A DNA stretch of 64,000 nucleotides, from contig CAVMBN010000184.1 of the NCBI GenBank assembly GCA_963678705.1, forward strand, positions 1-64,000, in the 5' to 3' direction. The translations under genes and the position numbers were made by a program. Below the pieces are notes generated by a model that was given only the letters and a program-made list of their open reading frames with translations, was not told where the DNA came from and did no database searches. Positions 60,920 through 64,000 of this stretch are shown here, piece by piece. This DNA comes from Panorpa germanica (taxonomy: Eukaryota; Arthropoda; Insecta; Mecoptera; Panorpidae). Position 1 is the first letter of the stretch. Each line of letters begins with the position of its first letter.

Positions 60920-63518
60920 TTGTCGAACATTATTTTACAAACCGATTACCGTTCCATGAAAAGGCAACTATCTAAAGGTTGTCCTCAGCGATCTGTAATG
61001 GGGCCTGAGCTCTGGAACATGGTATTCGACGAGAACTGTGTTTCTCACTCGAAAGGTTGTGTAGACATATGTTTTGCCAACGATAATGTGATCCTTATCG
61101 GTGCAAATAGTACAGAAACCCTAGAAAGCCGTTCTCGACCTGCTATGTATAAAATCTGTAGTTTCTTGAAGCTACAAAGCTACGAAACAAATACAGTAAC
61201 AACGAATGATAAACTTGTAACACTCCTTGCGCGTGTCACAAGGACGGAATGAAGCTTAAACTCGGCAACTATGCCGACACTATACAAGGGGGCATTTATG
61301 CTAATAGTTGTGTTTTGTGCTTCGGCATGGTATTACAGGATCAATCTTCCAGATCTTCCATGCAAAGAACTATGTTATTGACGATGACGCGTTGTTGCAG
61401 AACTGTATCTACAGAAGTGGTGCAAGTGATATTGGGGACAATTCCTTTAGATTTAAAAATCACTCATGCACTTACTCAAGTACAAATTACGCTAGAACTG
61501 AAAAAATCAAATTTTGATGATTTAAAATTAATGCGACAAATTTCGAGGATTTAAAGTTAATGCGGCTGTAGGATAAAAGTCTGGAGACGATACCAAATAT
61601 ATTGCCAAAGAGATGAATGCATATATGCATAAGCTCTGGTAAGACAGATGGGACTTAATACAAAAAGGAAGACCTACGTATTGGTTTACAAGGACGTTAA
61701 TATTGCTTTGCAACACAAGTGGTTCCTATCTACTATATGTGTGATCGGCTCCTGCTACTTTCGGTGAAAAAAGTGATTAAAAGTAAGAAATTATTTATGG
61801 AAAAAAATTAAATAAATTATATGAATACTTTTTCAAACGAAAAGTATTTAAGTTTGTTTTAAATTTGTGTTAATTTACCCTAAACAAAGTGTTTTTACAA
61901 AAGTTTGACAGTTGGAAACCAGTGTTAAAAACGAATTTTTCATTACGCGTACACGCGGTCTTATAAACATAACCTCAAATTTGTAACTTTGATGTTTGAT
62001 ATAAGACATTAATAAGTGCGATAGACAAAAAAAGTGATAATAATTAGGTTAGTGTTAGTGCTAAAACATCAAGTGGTTTAAAATTCAAGAAATCTGTAGA
62101 GATATATAAGGAAGACCTCATATAAACACTACAAATATACGGAAGACAAAAGGTTGCCGCCCACTATCAAGTAAGTCGAATAACATTAACTATAAATAAT
62201 ATTAAAACACAAGAATTAGTTTATATAAATGCGTGTTTTAAATAATAATGAGAGTGTATTAATTGTTATAAGTGATTAAGTGAACAATATATGCGGTTTT
62301 CTTGGAAATAGTGATTGATCGTTCATGAACATTCAATGGTAACAAACAAATGGTAAGTAAGTAGGCATAAGTACAAGTATGTATATGAGATATTTATAGA
62401 AATTCAGTGTGCCTTTGTTGATGTCCGGTGGCCAAGTGACCTTCAAAGAATTAGACCGGCAAAAACCTATAGGTACGTCTACTGCGCTATGGAGAACTAT
62501 TTTCATTGTCGAACATTATTTTACAAACCGATTACCGTTCCATAAAAAAGCAACTATCTAAAGGTTGTCCTCAGCGATCTGTAATGGGGCCTGAGCTCTG
62601 GAACATGGTATTTGACGAGAACTGTGTTTCTCACTCGAAAGGTTGTGTAGACATATGTTTTGCCAACGATAATATGATCCTTATCGGTGCAAACAGTACA
62701 GAAACCCTAGAAAGCCGTTCTCGACCTGCTATATATAAAATCTGTAGTTTCTTGAAACTACAAAGCTACGAAACAAATACAGTAACAACGAATGATAAAC
62801 TTGTAACACACCTTGCGCGTGTCACAAGGACGGAATGAATCTTAAACTCGGCAACTATGCCGACACTATACAAGGGGGCATTTATGCTAATAGTTGTGAA
62901 TTGTGCTTCGGCATGGTATTACAAGATCAATCTTCCAGATCTTTCATGCAAAGAACTATGTTATTGACGATGACGCGTTGTTGCAGAACTGTATCTACAG
63001 AAGTGGTGCAAGTGATATTGGGAATAATTCCTTTAGATTTAAAAATCACTCATGCACTTACTCAAGTACAAATTACGCTAGAACTGAAAAAATCAAATTT
63101 TGATGATTTAAAATTAATGCGACAAATTTCGAGCATTTAAAGTTAATGCGGCTGTAGGATAAAAGTCTGGAGACGATACCAAATATATTGCCAAAGAGAT
63201 GAATGCATATATGCATAAGCTCTGGCAAGACAGATGGGACTTAATACAAAAAGATAGACCTACGTATTGGTTTACAAGGACGTTAATATTGCTTTGCAAC
63301 ACAAGTGGTTCCTATCTACTATGTGTGTGATCGGCTCCTGCTACTTTAGGTGAAAAAAGTGATTAAAAGTGAGAAATTAATTATTGAAAAAAATTAAATA
63401 AATTATATGAATACTTTTTCAAACGAAAAGTATTTAAGTTTGTTTTAATTTTGTGTTAATTTACCCTAAACAAAGTGTTTTTACAAAAGTTTGACAGGTG
63501 GAAACTAGTGTTAAAAAC
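60347..63518 (+). repeat. Dimeric higher-order repeat, copy B (3172 bp)
   Basis: Direct tandem copy of 57175-60346. The match extends a little further, to about 63650, because satellite neighbours are themselves similar. Confidence 0.9.
60920..62505 (+). repeat. Satellite monomer 35 (copy of 33)
   Basis: Full length at 1586 bp; I noticed no difference from monomer 33. Confidence 0.95.
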
Positions 63519-64000
63519 GAATTTTTCATTACGCGTACACGCGGTCTTATAAACATAACCTCAAATTTGTAACTTTGATGTTTGATATAAGACATTAATA
63601 AGTGCGATAGACAAAAAAAGTGATAATAATTAGGTTAGTGTTAGTGCTAAAACATTAAGTGGTTTAAAATTCAAGAAATCTGTAGAGATATATAAGGAAG
63701 ACCTCATATAAACACTACAAATATACGGAAGACAAAAGGTTGCCGCCCACTATCAAGTAAGTCGAATAACATTAACTATAAATAATATTAAAACACAAAA
63801 ATTAGTTTATATAAATGCGTGTTTTAAATAATAGTGAGAGTGTATTAATTGTTATAAGTGATTAAGTGAACAATATATGCGGTTTTCTTGGAAATAGTAA
63901 TTGATCGTTCATGAACATTCAATGGTAACAAACAAATGGTAAGTAAGTAGGCATAAGTACAAGTATGTATATGAGATATTTATAGAAATTCAGTGTGCCT
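62506..64000 (+). repeat. Satellite monomer 36 (cut by window end)
   Basis: Matches monomer 34 until about 63650, then diverges (AACATTAAGTGG, CACAAAAATTAG, AATAGTGAGAG, AGTAATTGATCG). The copied dimer ends there. The array evidently continues past the window. Confidence 0.95.

Larger units (their letters stand above)
14522..64000 (+). repeat. 1586-bp satellite array, right block (monomers 6-36)
   Basis: The array resumes after the copia element at the matching point of monomer 6 and runs off the window end. Two Helitron copies (22773-23576 and 33048-33851) interrupt it. Higher-order repeats lie on top of the basic period: dimers of ~3172-3174 bp at 14.6-19.9 kb and 51-63.6 kb, and one ~10.3-kb hexamer-plus-Helitron duplication. 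Confidence 0.97.

Overview
The window is eukaryotic, AT-rich (roughly two thirds A+T by eye) and almost wholly repetitive. I found no gene that looks functional, no rRNA, no convincing tRNA gene and no CRISPR. The organism is most likely an insect. The basic unit carries a piece of an R1-clade non-LTR retrotransposon. A Ty1/copia element has a primer site matching the anticodon half of insect initiator tRNA-Met. A short Helitron has the end structure common in insect genomes (CTAG, then a hairpin). I cannot name the species.

The backbone is a head-to-tail tandem array of a 1586-bp satellite, seen as about 37 monomers from base 1 to base 64000. I set the phase at the conserved TTGTCGAACATTATTTTAC, numbering monomers 0 to 36. 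Offsets +0 to about +845 of each monomer are a broken 3' piece of an R1-clade LINE ORF2: the reverse transcriptase from the motif before KGCPQ, through a FAND box where FADD is expected, to the LWQDRW C-terminal motif. The remaining ~740 bp are not recognisably LINE. They hold conserved palindromes, a TATAAA, a possible 55-bp intron and a short reading frame resembling a helix-turn-helix.

Layout: 1-9129, monomers 0-6, with monomer 1 shortened by ~1 kb. 9130-14521, a copia-family LTR element on the minus strand inserted in monomer 6, with 402-bp LTRs and a TTTAC target duplication. 14522-22772, monomers 6-11, partly in a dimer pattern of period 3174. 22773-23576, an 804-bp non-autonomous Helitron in monomer 11. 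About 22681-32777 and 32956-43052, two nearly identical ~10.1-kb copies (period 10275), each a Helitron plus about six monomers. 43053-64000, monomers 23-36 with dimeric higher-order repeats of period ~3172, the last pair (57175-60346 and 60347-63518) practically identical.

No set of genes works together here. The sequence records satellite amplification by unequal exchange at three scales (1.6, 3.2 and 10.3 kb), with two mobile elements inserted. The Helitron was then copied by the array's own duplication, not by a second transposition. The observations most worth following are the LINE/unknown chimeric monomer, the 10.3-kb duplication with its mosaic junction, the conserved TATA/short-intron/ORF arrangement, and the copia element whose LTRs look young while its interior looks old.
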